DNA from: Doryteuthis pealeii
Lineage: Eukaryota; Mollusca; Cephalopoda; Myopsida; Loliginidae
NCBI GenBank assembly: GCA_023376005.1
Contig: CM042138.1
Coordinates: 92,892,391 to 92,956,390 of the forward strand
Direction of reading: 5' to 3'
Length of the DNA: 64,000 bases
Every line of letters begins with the position of its first letter. The stretch's first letter is position 1. Position numbers and translations under genes: made by a program. The notes beneath the pieces were generated by a model. It saw nothing but the letters and a program-made list of their open reading frames with translations. It was not told where the DNA came from and searched no databases. Shown piece by piece: positions 42,690-54,545 of this stretch.

Positions 42690-42835
42690 GGAGACATATT
42701 TTCTCTCAACAACCTGGGTTTGGAAATTGTTTATTTTTAGTTTCATCCGGACACCCATACATACATACATACATCGCAAGTTAGATCCTCACAGGATGCC
42801 TCATAAAAATCTCAGAGCAAAAAAGACCTTGCGCT
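42690..42835. other. right-copy-only sequence replacing the (GAA)n region
   Basis: ATTTTCTCTCAACAACCTGG, (CATA)n and CTCACAGGATGCCTCATAAA stand where the left copy has (GAA)n. Conserved sequence resumes at GATCCAGGGTTGTGGGG. Confidence 0.75.
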
Positions 42836-43019
42836 GATCCAGGGTTGTGGGGTAAAAGAAGAAATTCTCAGACACATTGAAAAGAAAAATGAATGTATAT
42901 TCCATTTGAAATATTAAATGCCCAAAATCCATGCTGTTACTATTAAATTTTATTTCTTAATTATTTTCCCAAATCTTCATCATTTTTGCTCAAAATGCAG
43001 TACCTGGTGATAGTGAATA

Positions 43020-43062
43020 TAATATATATATATATATAATATAATATATATATATATATATA
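43020..43062. repeat. (TA)n microsatellite
   Basis: Interrupted TA run, partner of 26762-26806; (CATA)n follows at 43103-43132. Confidence 0.93.
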
Positions 43063-43146
43063 CTTTGTGGTTAATTGTTTCATTTTCGTAGTTTACCCCG
43101 GACATACATACATACATACATACATACATACAACTACCCTTTATAT

Positions 43147-43390
43147 ATAGGGTGTGTCAAAAAAGGTATCGAGATTTTTATACTTTTTACTCACCTTGTC
43201 TTCTGAAAAAAAAATAACGTTCCATTCATTCTTCATTTCTATCTTGGTAAATACAGCTTTAAACTTGGTACTTTTTGACACACCTTATATTCTGAAAAAT
43301 AAATTAATGAATGTAACGTTATTTCTTTTCAGATTACAAGTTGTGTCAAAAAGTACAAAAAATCTCGATACTTTTTTGACATGAATGTAT
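43147..43390 (+). mobile_element. TA-flanked MITE, best copy
   Basis: Starts AGGGTGTGTCAAAAAAGGTA TCGAGATTTTT and ends AAAAAATCTCGATACTTTTT TGACA. It keeps the segment TTTTTACTCACCTTGTCTTC that 26883-27075 has lost. Confidence 0.8.
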
Positions 43391-44102
43391 GTATAGATAG
43401 ATGTAATGAATATATAAAATACATTAAATATTGATCAGGACAAACATTCTGAAAAAAATTAAGACGCATTTTTTAAATGTTTCCTTCCATCTTGTTGTTT
43501 TTGTTTTTGTTGTCTGTTTGTTTGCTTCTAATACGTTTGTAAAGTTAAATAGTTTTGCCAATGTCTGCAGACGGACGTTTTTGTTGTTTTTTTTTTTGTT
43601 TTTGTTTTTGTTTTGTTTTTCTGGAATCCCCCAATTAACAAGAACTTATCAGCAATAAAAGAAAGAGAGAAAGAAGAAAAGAGAAATCTTACAAAGAAAA
43701 GACACTTAGAGATAGAATTGCATGCAGCACGTAAGCAATTGGATTGATTTTTTAGCGATAAGTTCGTTTTAAGATCATATTTTTTTTTGTGATTGCCTGA
43801 TAAATTTTACATTAAAAGTAGACTTTAAGATAAAGGAATATTAGACATATCATTATTAACTCTAATACAGATCGATTAAAGGCTCCATTGGAGTCATCAT
43901 CTCATCAGCAGCAGCAGCCTCAACGGTACGGATGTTGAGACCTAAACTCTTCCAAGTTCGCATCGCCGCGAAACCAATCATTGACGAGGTAATAACTCCA
44001 TGTCCATGGTACCTTAAGTCAATATAAATGCTCTATCAATGATATTGAGCACCATCAGCTTAGAATATAACACACACATTATCCCCAAATATTATATATA
44101 TA
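43391..44102. other. no feature recognised, partner of 27080-27780
   Basis: Conserved with the left copy. Poly-T and GT-rich, without coding signal. Confidence 0.45.
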
Positions 44103-44718
44103 TCTTATTATAATGGAGATTGTATGTTTTTCTGTCTGTACCGAAACTATATTACTATACAAATCACAATTCCCTTGTTATCGTGCATCCCATTCTCCAT
44201 GATTTATTTTTATTTAAACCTCAATTATATTAAAATTGTTTTACATCATTAAGAACTGTTGACCATATCTACATACAAATAACATGCAGTTGTATTTATA
44301 TATACAACAAAACGGCGTTTACAGTGTGAATGGGAAGGCTAATTTGCATATTGATCTTTAAAAAATTGATTTTAATAAATATGTGCTTAATATTATTGAT
44401 TTCTAATTGTTTAGTTTTATCTTATTGAATATGAGCAAATTCTCTTCAATAAATCTTAACAGAAATCCCTTAAAAAAAATAACTGTAATATATTTCTTAC
44501 TTCCTATTTTAACTAAATAGTTAAATTAGGAATAGGAGTAATTGAAAATGGTGGAAAAGTTAGTTTCAAAGTTGTTCTGTTTTTCAATCATACCCCCTCT
44601 GTTCCAAATCTTTTTATCTGCATTTTTATCAGTTTCATTGGCCTTTTCTAATTTAATATGATATTTTATTATATTAAAACTTAAATACTTGCACCCGGAG
44701 GGTGCATATATTTGCTAG
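44103..44718 (+). mobile_element. non-autonomous Helitron, 616 bp, right copy only
   Basis: The 5-prime end TCTTATTATAATGGAG follows an A, and the 3-prime end is CTAG followed by a T. This is the A|T insertion and TC...CTRR signature of Helitrons. A hairpin GCACCC-GGA-GGGTGC (44691-44705) lies 9 bp before CTAG, as in known Helitron 3-prime ends. There is no Rep/helicase gene. It sits inside a TA run and is absent from the left copy at 27,780. Its last 70 bp match 63,535-63,603. Confidence 0.82.
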
Positions 44719-44724
44719 TATATA

Positions 44725-44922
44725 TAAAGATAAATCTAATAAACCTACTAAAAGTTTCGCTTAATGCTCTTCAGCATTAGAGTCAGATCTTAGCCCTGAA
44801 GAGTATTAAGCGAAACTTTTAGTGGGTTTATCTGAGTCATTAGATTTATCTTTATTATTTGCTCTACTTAGGTATTGAGCACTTTCTACTTATTAGCTTT
44901 AGTTTCCTGGCGGTTTTGTATG

Positions 44923-44923
<1 letters not shown>
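44725..44923. mobile_element. inverted pair of Penelope-like termini
   Basis: GATAAATCTAATAAACCTAC TAAAAGTTTCGCTTAATGCT (44730) is inverted against CTGAAGAGTATTAAGCGAAA CTTTTAGTGGG (44800). Both contain CTGAAGA...AAGCGAAAC on the outgoing strand. The plus-oriented arm runs on to the (TA)n at 44924. Confidence 0.6.
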
Positions 44924-44953
<30 letters not shown>

Positions 44954-45131
44954 TGTTTTATCTTTTGGACAAATATTGTACCAATCGATTATTTTTTGTT
45001 AGTACGATTATCTTGGTCTTTTTCTTTTTTCCAAAATATTTTTTTCTCCCCGGGTGATGTTTGGTAGTATAATTTTACAATCAAACTATTTGCTGGGTTT
45101 TTTCTCACCGCGAGGATTTACCAACAAGTTT

Positions 45132-45166
<35 letters not shown>
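44924..45166. repeat. two (TA)n tracts with unassigned spacer
   Basis: TA at 44924-44950 and 45134-45166; 180 bp of unassigned AT-rich DNA lies between. Colinearity with the left copy resumes right after the second tract (ATCAATTGATGGTAATGAGT). Confidence 0.85.
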
Positions 45167-45171
<5 letters not shown>

Positions 45172-45889
45172 TCAATTGATGGTAATGAGTGAATGGACGT
45201 GATTTGGAACATTGAAAATGTATGATGAAGAAAAAAATACTAAAACGGAATATCTTCTTTTCTTTTTTTCTTTTGTTGCTTGATTTTTTTTTCTCTTCGT
45301 GATTTTTCACTCACATCTTAATTTTCAACGCTAATAGAAATTATAAAGTAAATAAATAAATAAACTGAAATGACTCTCAATGTCTACGAGAACAAGAAAA
45401 GTAAATAATAACAATCAAATAAGTAGAAAAAAAAGAAGAAGAAAAAGAAAACAATAACATAAGTAACAGCAGGAAATGTAATCATACTAAATAACAAGAA
45501 ATTGCTTTTTTTTTTCCTCGGGGACAATTTGCTAGAGGTGTGTTGTTTATTTATTTATGTAAGACATGTGGTTGCTTGGTACTAGAGAGCTAAGAATTAA
45601 AGAAAGAACAAACAAAAAAACAGTTTCTTAGCCAACGTTCTTTTTAACATGTTTTATTAAAACAACCTTGGTTTTTCTTGTGCGTGTTTCCATGATTTGT
45701 TTAAGATCACACGCAGCATTCTTTTGTAGCTCACATCTTTCTTATTCTCTAGGCGTTTCGTTAGGGTGCAAGTGGTGCAGCCATATAGTAGCACTGATAC
45801 AACTACGACTTGGGAAGAATTGTTGCTTTAATTTGTTATTGGGATCGGATTTCCATATGACTGATAATCAGTTTATAGTTATTTACTAA

Positions 45890-45985
45890 GCTTAGCTTAG
45901 ATGTTGCACAAGGCCAGTAGTATGAGGCACCCAATGAGAATGGTCTGAAAATCTAGCTTGCTAACCATCACACCACGTGACGGGC
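45890..45985 (-). mobile_element. SINE S2, right copy, with internal deletion
   Basis: As 29290-29420, but the box B stretch GAGTTCGATTC is partly deleted (12 bp). Confidence 0.8.
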
Positions 45986-46024
45986 CCTGATAATCTGTTT
46001 ATAACTGACCATGTCTCCTTTAGG

Positions 46025-46105
46025 GGTGTATTAACATCACATTCGGTCTGTACAGCCACATGTCCCCTATCACACAAACAATCTGAGTGAGACAAACAAT
46101 ACATT
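46025..46105 (+). pseudogene. truncated non-LTR C-terminal fragment at the deletion junction
   Basis: CCCCTATCACACAAACAATC TGAGTGAGACAAACAATACA corresponds to 29,500-29,540. The sequence then jumps to TTAATTTGGTAGCGGATAGA, which is 31,977 in the left copy. Confidence 0.75.
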
Positions 46106-46439
46106 GGTTAATTTGGTAGCGGATAGACTATCACTAACAGTTCCAATGGGGACAATTTTCATTAGAGAACTATGTTAGTAACATTACTGTGTTTCCCCGA
46201 AAATAAACTGATTATTATTATATTAATACTCCTGTTCTTTAAAAGTTCGATCGTTATAATGTGAAAAAAGAGTGAGAGTTAAATCAAGATTATATATCAA
46301 GATACTTTTACATATTGAACTATTCGCAATAGCTCTTTGCTCACATTCGAAACAATTGTATAACTTTTTGTCTTTTTTGCAACATCAAGGTTTTTGTTTT
46401 GATCTCATATAACCTTTGTCTCCGATCTTAACAACACGG

Positions 46440-46642
46440 AGTATAAACAAGCTCTGAAGATGATTTTTATAAAATCGAAATATTGTTCAATATCAGCTAT
46501 GAATATGTTATGAAATGTTTTCACTTTAACAGCATTTTGTGGTGTTTTCTTATTCTTTTTTCTATACTCATATTAAATTACCATACTGTGGTATATCCAC
46601 AGATCCTGTAAGTTATTATTATTATTAGTAGTAGTATTTGTA

Positions 46643-46677
<35 letters not shown>

Positions 46678-46845
46678 ATTTCTTTGATTTTCTACTTGAT
46701 TCGATTTCTTGCCAAATTGATATATCCTAGCTTATATTAAGTGTTGTGGTTTGGATGGTCACAATTCTTCTTCCCACTGATGCATCCACTTTTAAACTAA
46801 TTTATTATGTGATACCTTTTTCATCACTGTTACCACATAACCTAC

Positions 46846-46850
<5 letters not shown>
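46440..46850 (+). mobile_element. Penelope-like element 3-prime terminus, right copy
   Basis: CTGAAGATGATTTTTATAAA ATCGAAATATTG keeps both core segments around a GATTTT/AAAATC stem with one extra T. It contains (TAG)n at 46645-46676 and ends at the (TA)n. Confidence 0.65.

Positions 46851-46900
<50 letters not shown>
46851..46900. repeat. (TA)n microsatellite
   Basis: TA with one TG break; P-type ends converge from both sides. Confidence 0.95.
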
Positions 46901-46901
<1 letters not shown>

Positions 46902-47035
46902 TGGAGGCATCATATGTATGTAGGGAAATCATAAAAGTTATGAGATGGTAATATTTCATTACGAAAATAAAATATAAAATATGGGGAATACGAAGGCCTT
47001 TTCGACCGGTTCCTTTTCAAGTATAAACACCGGCA
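46901..47035 (-). mobile_element. Penelope-like terminus with degenerate hammerhead, right copy
   Basis: As 32751-32890: palindrome AAGGCCTT, GAAA and ATAC/GTAT stem I are kept. Confidence 0.6.
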
Positions 47036-47289
47036 ACGAATAAAATTCAGATCGTATAAGAAATATTCTTTAAGAACGAATGGAGGTGAGCCAGAGGGGG
47101 ACAAAAAAAAAGGGGGGGTATATATATAAACCCTCAGGTCGAACCAGGATTGGAGATGTCTCCCAACAAGTAAAGGGAGTGTTTGGGTTTTTGTCTGCAC
47201 AAAGTGGGATGAAAGAATGAAATATAAGCAGCTTCAAGAATGGTTAGGTGCTGCTTAGACCTAGCTCTAACAACTTTCCTACTAGCTCA

Positions 47290-47460
47290 ACCTGGCTCCA
47301 TGTGATATTTTTCTCTTCCCCCTGCTCAAAGGGGTCATCAAGGGAACCCGTTTTGAGGATGTGCACAACATCAAAAAGACAGTGACGACAGAGCTACGAA
47401 GAATCGGGAAGAGTTGTGCATGCAAGCATGACAGAGAAGGGTGGTAAATTGCATTAGACT
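47290..47460 (+). pseudogene. mariner-type transposase fragment, right copy
   Basis: LNLAPCDIFLFPLLKGVIKG then TRFEDVHNIKKTVTTELRRI G. The last part (TELRRIG) is closer to a functional family sequence than in the left copy, and a 19-bp stretch near 47,415 is present here but missing at 33,258. Confidence 0.8.
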
Positions 47461-48409
47461 CCAGGGGGATTACTTTGAAGGGGGTAACTTGTAGTTTTTA
47501 TTTTGGATTTGAAATATTTTTTTCGCTACCAGTGCTAGAACTTTTCTGACATACCTCGTAATTCAAATCATTCGTGTTTGTTCCGTAAAAAAACTTATTA
47601 AATATATTAGCATTAATCTCACAGAATGTCTATTCATTTGTTTTTCTGCTGCTTCTTTGAGTGGTAGTTGCTTTTAAAATAGCAATCTATTACATGTTTT
47701 CTCATTTCTCTTAGCCATTCATTGATTCTGGTCTTTGTGGGTATCATTATATTGGTCATCAGTTATATTGAAGCGGTCGTACACGTCAGTGTGTCAGTAA
47801 TTAGCACAACCAACATTCGCAGGATAATTATCGGGACCCCATGCTGGCTATCAAGGGATCACCTGCTGATTATAACACGCAGATCTGTCATTCAGTTCCA
47901 CGTTTATTCATATCAATCCAATTTCATTATTAGTATACTGTCATAATACCGGGCCTATGGCGTGTTAATTAACCGGGCTCCTGTTACAGGAAACCCGAAG
48001 AGGGAAACTGAATCTATTTTAATAGCAGCACAAAATAATTATTTAATAATACATTGAAGTATAACAAGTGTTGGTTATCTGCTAATAGCGATGGAAGAAG
48101 TAATCACATAATAAAATAGTTTAATAGTGGAGGCATCAATGGGAAAAAGAATTCTGATCATCTAAAGTAAGAAACTAAGCTAAGATCCAAATAATACAAT
48201 CAAGTAGCAAATCAAAGAAATTCCTCCTACTCCTCCCACTCCTTCTTGGTTTATTTTACACCGAAGACATGTTTTATGTTTTATTTATTCTTCAATGTAA
48301 ATGTAAACCAAAAGAAATTATATCCCGATTTAAAAATTTTAAAATATTCTGGCGTTCTTTCTATTGTTACATTTTAATAGGGTTAAAAAAAAAGAATGTT
48401 TTTTTTTTG

Positions 48410-48988
48410 TTTTGTTTTACGGCATATCAACCTCAGTGGGTCATTTAATGCCGATAAAGTTTTGAAATAAAGTCATTCTTAATGGATACTCAATTTTTTC
48501 ATAGATACATTTTTCTATTTAACCCATAGATGGGACCCTAACAGGTACTACCACTCCGGGTCAGAGTGGACCTGGGAGCAATGGGGATGAAGGGGTGCTC
48601 CACATTCCCCAAACCTCCTGAACTGGAACCTCACCATTAGATATAGTTTAACGTCATTCCCAGGACATGTAGAACCTCAGCCACCGCCTAGCACCAATTG
48701 TATAAAAAGGGTTGGGACTTGCCATAAGTACAATAAGGTTGGGCAATCATATAGTTGCTAGGGCTTGATATGACCAGCCGATTGACCGGAGGGGGCCTCT
48801 ATGACCGCCCGTATAGCCTAAGTAAGGGTCTAAGTGGAGTGTTGCAGGTCATGGAGTGCTCATCTACCAAGACTCCGTCCTTAAGCACCACGGGTCGCCA
48901 CCCACGACCAAAAGGTGGCTCCATTTGGGGGAGTCTTATCCCTCTGCAGATGTGTAGTCGGTGCATTCTAACGCCCTAGCCGACAGGG
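48410..48988 (+). mobile_element. family A, right copy of 34225-34803
   Basis: Differs by few bases; it keeps CACATTCCCCAAACCTCC, which is partly deleted on the left. Confidence 0.85.
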
Positions 48989-49429
48989 CGGAAAAGAGAA
49001 TGAATTAAACGAATAAATGTTCTACTATTGTAAGACAAGAATAACTTGTATTTAGAAAAATAGAACTTTTTTAATCCCATCACAAGTCTAGGGTATCTTT
49101 TTTTTAATATTTTAAATATATTTACTTACCCAAGCCGTTCGTCACAGGTATGATTTGACAAAATGTCGCCAGTATGGGCAACCACTGAGGTTAAAAGTCA
49201 CTATACATTAGTGCAATAAGTAATTGAGTTATCTTCCCTACTTTATGATTACCTCCGATTTGGAGAAATCTCTAGGGAATACTAGACTATATAAACTCTT
49301 AATAAGTGTATCAATTATTCTAACTAGAATAAAGCCTTCCAAAGTTTGTTTTAATGCATTATTATTGGGTTGTAAAATTTTTTAAACTAATTTTTAAACA
49401 CATTTTCTGAACTCATTTATAATCTATTT

Positions 49430-49585
49430 AACCAATGGATTGGACTTTAACAGGCACTACCGCTCCCAGTCAGGGTGTTCCTGGGGGTAATGGCGATGAA
49501 TGAGTACTCCGCACTCCCCAGAGATCCAGAGTTGGAACTTCACCATTAGATGCAGTTTAACATCTTACCCAGCACACTATTTACG
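49430..49585 (+). mobile_element. family A 5-prime-half fragment, right copy
   Basis: Counterpart of 35190-35380. Confidence 0.75.
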
Positions 49586-49994
49586 GAAGTATTCTTATTG
49601 AGGGGACCAGAAAGTTATTAGAATTTTATCATTTCGGTATTTCGGAGAAATCTCGTAGCACCTTTTGTGAGACGAGATTTAAAGATTACTGAATGTACCG
49701 ATTCCTTAATCTTTGAATAATGAGATTCCATGAATGATTCATAGAATAGTGACACCATTCTGTCTTCGAATTTGATGTGACACAAGAGAAACCAACTCAA
49801 AATCTAGGGATATAGACAATGGCGCTGCAGACATCACTGTGATGAGCCTGACTATTTGACAAGATTGAATTTAAATGAAGATAAGAATAGAATGATGATC
49901 AAATGTCTCACTCTAAACAAAACTGAACGAAATAAAAATAATACGAGTTTGAATTGCTTTTATTTTTTTCTAATTTTGTCGGCACCTTCAGTCC

Positions 49995-50340
49995 ACTAAG
50001 GACGATGGTGTAGTGTCCAAAAAAATAGATAAATATAAATAAATGAATAAACTGTATTTGCGCAAGTGGCTGTGCAGGTCTATCCCTGAGTGACAGTCTT
50101 TGATGCACTGACCCCACACAAACTGTGATGCTTTCTGGGGCTGCTTTTTCTCTCCATCTTTTTGATTTTCTTTGCTGTCAAGGCTACTCTCCACTCCACT
50201 CCGCGTTCCCTATTCGTGCATTGCGTTAACCCAGCCCGCTCGATTTTTCTTCATCTACCTCCCACGTGTGTGTGTCAATGTGGCATATACTCATGTCTCT
50301 CCGGCAGACATCTTTAATGCGTAGGCGTGGTCTGCCTACC
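49995..50340 (-). pseudogene. non-LTR retrotransposon ORF2 C-terminus, right copy
   Basis: Counterpart of 35795-36150, with a deletion near 50,225 that removes part of the WR block. Confidence 0.78.
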
Positions 50341-51180
50341 GATCAGGAGCCTTTTATTTAATTCGCCATACAAAAGATCTTTTGGAATGCGGCCATTTTT
50401 CATATTTTTTCTTATTAATATTACCTATACTAGCAAAACAACAACAACAAAAAATATCCGGACGGTGTAAAAATTACTTTTTGAAAGATTTTACCTGAGG
50501 GAGAGGGACTTAAAAATTCAATGTCAGAGTAAAAATCAAATTTATTAAAGGAGTTAAAAAAATAAAACAATTTAAAATGAAAACTTACTTCTGTCCCCCT
50601 CAAGTAAAATGTTGTGCGCATCTATTAATTAAATAATTATTTTGAATATTTTACACATGAATTTTACACAAAATCGTTGGTATTTATTATTTATAAACAT
50701 TTTAGTTAACCTCTTGTTACGGAAAGAAAGGAGAGAATAAAAAGTAATCTTAAAATTGATTAAAATTTTTTTTCTTCCGTTTAAAGTAATAATGCAATTT
50801 TAAAATTGATTTCATAGCTTATCTAAATTGGCATTATCATAAATGAAAGGATTCAAATGTTGAATTATAAGGAACTTATTTTATTCATTCTATTAACATT
50901 GAATATTTAAAATAGATAAAGATATATGATATATGGTTGTTCTTTATTCTATTTATTAAAGATTTTGGGTATTGTCACGTAGTATCGGTTACAGACTGAT
51001 AGAAACCAAATCTCCATTATTAATGGATATTAATACTCGTGAGCCTAAAAAGTACGACTGTTAACATCGTTTTAAACACTGCCTGTAATCATTTCCTGGA
51101 CACAGTTATGATATCAAATATTCCTACGCGATGCTTATAATTCATACAATATTATATAGTTTATAATATTTTTTCTACTC

Positions 51181-51217
51181 AGTAGTAGTAGTAGTAGTAG
51201 TAATAATAATAATAATA

Positions 51218-51280
<63 letters not shown>

Positions 51281-51282
51281 CT
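51181..51282. repeat. (TAG)n(TAA)n(TTA)n microsatellite
   Basis: Counterpart of 36993-37075, longer here. Poly-I and poly-Y peptides are artefacts. Confidence 0.95.
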
Positions 51283-51289
51283 CCTTTTG

Positions 51290-51850
51290 AGTTTTCACAT
51301 CAGCATTAGCTGATGGTCTTTCACTGGAGTCTGAGTGACAGCAAGTCTCTTCATGTCTCCAGGACTCTTCTGAGTATTCTGGCGGATTGCAGCAGTGCAT
51401 GTTCTGAATGGTTTCAATCCTTCCTCTGATATCCAAACTTTCAAAACACTTTTCCAATCCTTTTGGGACCGTTCCAAGTGCACCAACTACAATTGGTATA
51501 ACTTTCACTTTCATATTCCATAACTTTTTCAGTTCTTTGGCAAGGTCCAGATATTTGTCCATTTTTTCATTTTCCTTTAGCTTCACCCCTGTGATCTGCT
51601 GGCACTGCAAAATCCACCAGTTGATAATTCTTTCTTTTTTGTTTATCAACACTAGGTCTGGTCTTCTTGCTGGGATAAGGTGATCCGTTTTTATTTCAAA
51701 TCCCGGAGAATTTTATGCGTTTCTTTCTCAAGAACAGATTCTGGTTTATGCATATACCATTTTGTTGTGTGGTCAACATTTAATTTTTTGCATAATTCCC
51801 AGTGGTTCACCTTCCCAACCCAGTCGTGTCTAGTTTTTATTCTCGTTGTG
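51290..51850 (-). pseudogene. non-LTR retrotransposon C-terminal domain, right copy
   Basis: Same motifs as 37085-37650, including KELKKLWNMKVKVIPIVVGA and LEKCFESLDIRGRIETIQN. It has its own single-base indels, for example near 51,400 and 51,705, which change the open-frame lengths. Confidence 0.82.
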
Positions 51851-51853
51851 CTA

Positions 51854-51856
<3 letters not shown>

Positions 51857-51893
<37 letters not shown>
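51857..51893. repeat. (TTA)n microsatellite
   Basis: About 12 TTA units, shorter than in the left copy. Confidence 0.95.
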
Positions 51894-51895
<2 letters not shown>

Positions 51896-51904
51896 TGTTG
51901 AATT

Positions 51905-52325
51905 CATATAGGTACTTGGGCTTGACGTGTCTAACCGATAGATCGGATGGATTCTCTCCGAGTGACCGTCTAGCCTAAGGTCCAAGGTGTTGCATGTCAT
52001 GGACAACTCAGCCACCAGGATTCCGTCTTTAAGTCAATACTGTTGGAAAATAAGATAGAATAATAGTTATTTTATGTAGAGAGGTTAGGGAATCTACATT
52101 TGTTGCCCAGTTGTTTCTTAAGAGAATTTTTTTTACATACAGTTCTATTGATTGCTAAAGATTTTTGAACAGATCTATTTGATGGGATGACTTACTCACT
52201 CCAGGTCAAAGTGGACCTGGTAGTAATGGTAATGAAAGTACGCTTTCCACTCTACAGATCTTCAAATCTGGAACCTCACTTTCAGATTCAGTTTGCTGTA
52301 TAACCAGGATATCTCTTTTCTTTAG
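51905..52325 (+). mobile_element. family A pieces in permuted order, right copy
   Basis: Counterpart of 37735-38135: 3-prime half first, then 5-prime half at 52,185-52,325. Confidence 0.65.
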
Positions 52326-53254
52326 GGGATTCTTACTTCTATGCAGGGGATGCAATCTACGTACGTTGCATACCCCTTTACTTATTTACTTACATCTCTT
52401 ATTCTTCTAGTCATCTTCTATCATCTTTTCCATCTAAGTTCTTCTAAGGTCTCTTCTAAGATCTCTTCTTCGTCTGGACTTCGTCTTGGGGACTTCGTGT
52501 CTGGTCTTCCATTGGGGATTTCTCTTTATCAGAAGCCCTGTGTCATTGGTAGTTTTTTAGATAATAACACAAGACTTCGATTTACTTAGATCACATTTTA
52601 TTTCGAAATCCCCACCAGACTACCTGCGCAGATCGAGTCGGAGCGTGTATAACACGACTCACCACCGTCGTGGTTTCTCGCCGACTGACTAAAATCTATT
52701 TCTAATCTAAACCGGAAGAGGGTTCCTCCACCGATTCTCACGGTATCCACCGGAAAAAATCAGGATGAGGTCAAGCCTTGTTAATCATCCTTCAAGGCCG
52801 TGGGCTGTAACTTATAACAGCCATTTTGATTTCTACACTACTGTACATAATATTAGGAATCTAATAATTATTTAACACGTATTCTTAGCCCAACCGAAAT
52901 AGTTAAACTTTTGATTACAAGGTTTTACAATTTTATTTCTAGTTAGAGTTTTAATGCTATAAATTTGGTAATAAGTAATAATAACACTGGGGAATACGAT
53001 TTTGGTTGAGATGGATCTGGGTTTTTTTAATCTCTGTATACAAAAATGACCCTAGATTTTCTATATCACATCAACTTTTTGAGATACGGGATACCCTCGA
53101 TTTTCTAAAAAAACCAACATTTAACAATTGCTTATTTTATAGAATGTTGTAAATATCTATATATAATGGTAAATACGAAAACATGACTCTGGGCATCACA
53201 ACTTTGTTGAATTAGATCTGATACTTGTTTTTGACTAACATATCAGACTCTATA

Positions 53255-53392
53255 TCCAGATCCCATCTATGGGTTAAATAGAAAAATGTATTTATAAAAA
53301 TTGTATTATCCATTAAGAATTGTTTATTTCAAAACTTTATCGGCATTAAATGAACCACTGAGGTTGATATGCCGTAAAATAAAACAAAACAA
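53255..53392 (-). mobile_element. family A 5-prime terminal fragment
   Basis: On the minus strand, TTTTACGGCATATCAACCTC AGTGGTTCATTTAATGCCGA to AACCCATAGATGGGATC. Confidence 0.8.
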
Positions 53393-53639
53393 ACAAATCT
53401 ATACCCAGAAATTACTCTGGATTTTTCTCTATTACATAAACTTTTTAAGTAACAGGATACCCTCGCTTGGTTTCAAAAACCATTAGAATACTGCATGTGA
53501 CAAATTTGAGTTTATTTTATAGAATGTTTAAAAAATTTCCAATTGAAAATAATTTAAATGCCTAACCATAATGTCTACAAATTCATCTTGTTCATACAAA
53601 TGATATTGTTACTGTAAGTAAAATAGTTTTTTACAACTG

Positions 53640-54545
53640 ACAATGACTTTGTGATCCATAGTCAACCATCATATTTACATCCCATATACCTTGATACCAT
53701 TTATCCATGAGTTTTAAATTTTGATGTGATCATTCATCTTCCTCATTGCTGACCACACCATGAATTTTCAAGGAGTTATCAAGATGGCTATGCAGAAAAT
53801 GGGACTTGATATTCATATTGCAATCGAGCGTTTAGTGGCTATCCAATTTGAGTGGAATTCTTTGCTCATGCATTTTCAAGAAAACTCTTGACAAGATTTT
53901 GATCTTGTCAAGTACCGAGCACTCACTTTGCGTTCTGACATTATCCCGATGAAATGTTCATCTCTGAAAACAAACCGAATCTGTAGGCCATCAAACATAC
54001 AGGCCTCAATTTTTTTTTCAATTGACAGACCAGGAAATTCCAAAATGCGCTACTTGAAATACCTGCCTTCAATTGTTAATGCCTTAATGAATTGCTTCAA
54101 GAGACCTAGTTTCATGTGCGAGATGGGAATTTGAATTTCTTTATGTCAACAAATGGCTCAAGTAGAATGTTGGGATAAACAGGTTTGATGCCAGATCTTG
54201 GAGATCAATTCCTCTCTACTCAATGCTTCTCTCAAACTCTACTACCCAACACTGGGGTTTCAGCTGAATGAAACACTTAACGTATAGCTGATAGTAGACT
54301 AAGATACTTAATTTTACATTTGTCTTTCGTGTTATATGGTGAAATTTTCTTTAAACAAAAGTAACAGTCTGCGCAATGATATTTTGGATCTCCCCAAATC
54401 ATAGGTATACCAAATGCCAACTTATCACGTGTTCCCTTGATCCACGTCCGAAAACTCTTAACGCACTGCTTGTATATGTGGTGAAGGGCACAATATTTGT
54501 TTCAATTGCTAAGTTTTTTTTTATTTAAAACATGCAAAATAGAAT
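53640..54545 (-). pseudogene. decayed uncharacterised multi-copy protein gene
   Basis: Minus-strand frames, read in order: ALHHIYKQCVKSFRTWIKGT then LAFGIPMIWGDPKYHCADCY FCLKKI (near 54,480-54,350), a broken middle, IPISHMKLGLLKQFIKALTI EGRYFK, stop, EFPGLSIEKKIEACMFDGLQ I (54,120-53,960), FLHSHLDNSLKIHGVVSNEE (53,800) and LMDKWYQGIWDVNMM (53,690). I recall these blocks (W/DCYFC, LPxxHxKLGLxKxFxKA, HSHLD...NxGxVSxEHGE, RYQGxWNxxMMxDY) in this order in a repeated protein family of unknown function spread through many invertebrate genomes. About a dozen stops and frameshifts show it is dead. The function of the family is not known to me; dispersal by a transposon is an inference. Confidence 0.7.

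Larger units (their letters stand above)
38815..52906. repeat. right copy of the large duplicated block
   Basis: Colinear with 22,836-38,701. The first 2.5 kb after the gap carry a much higher rate of single-base indels than the rest, as expected from poorly polished contig ends. It is shorter overall because the 2.4-kb segment is missing, partly offset by the Helitron region and a longer minisatellite. Confidence 0.88.
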
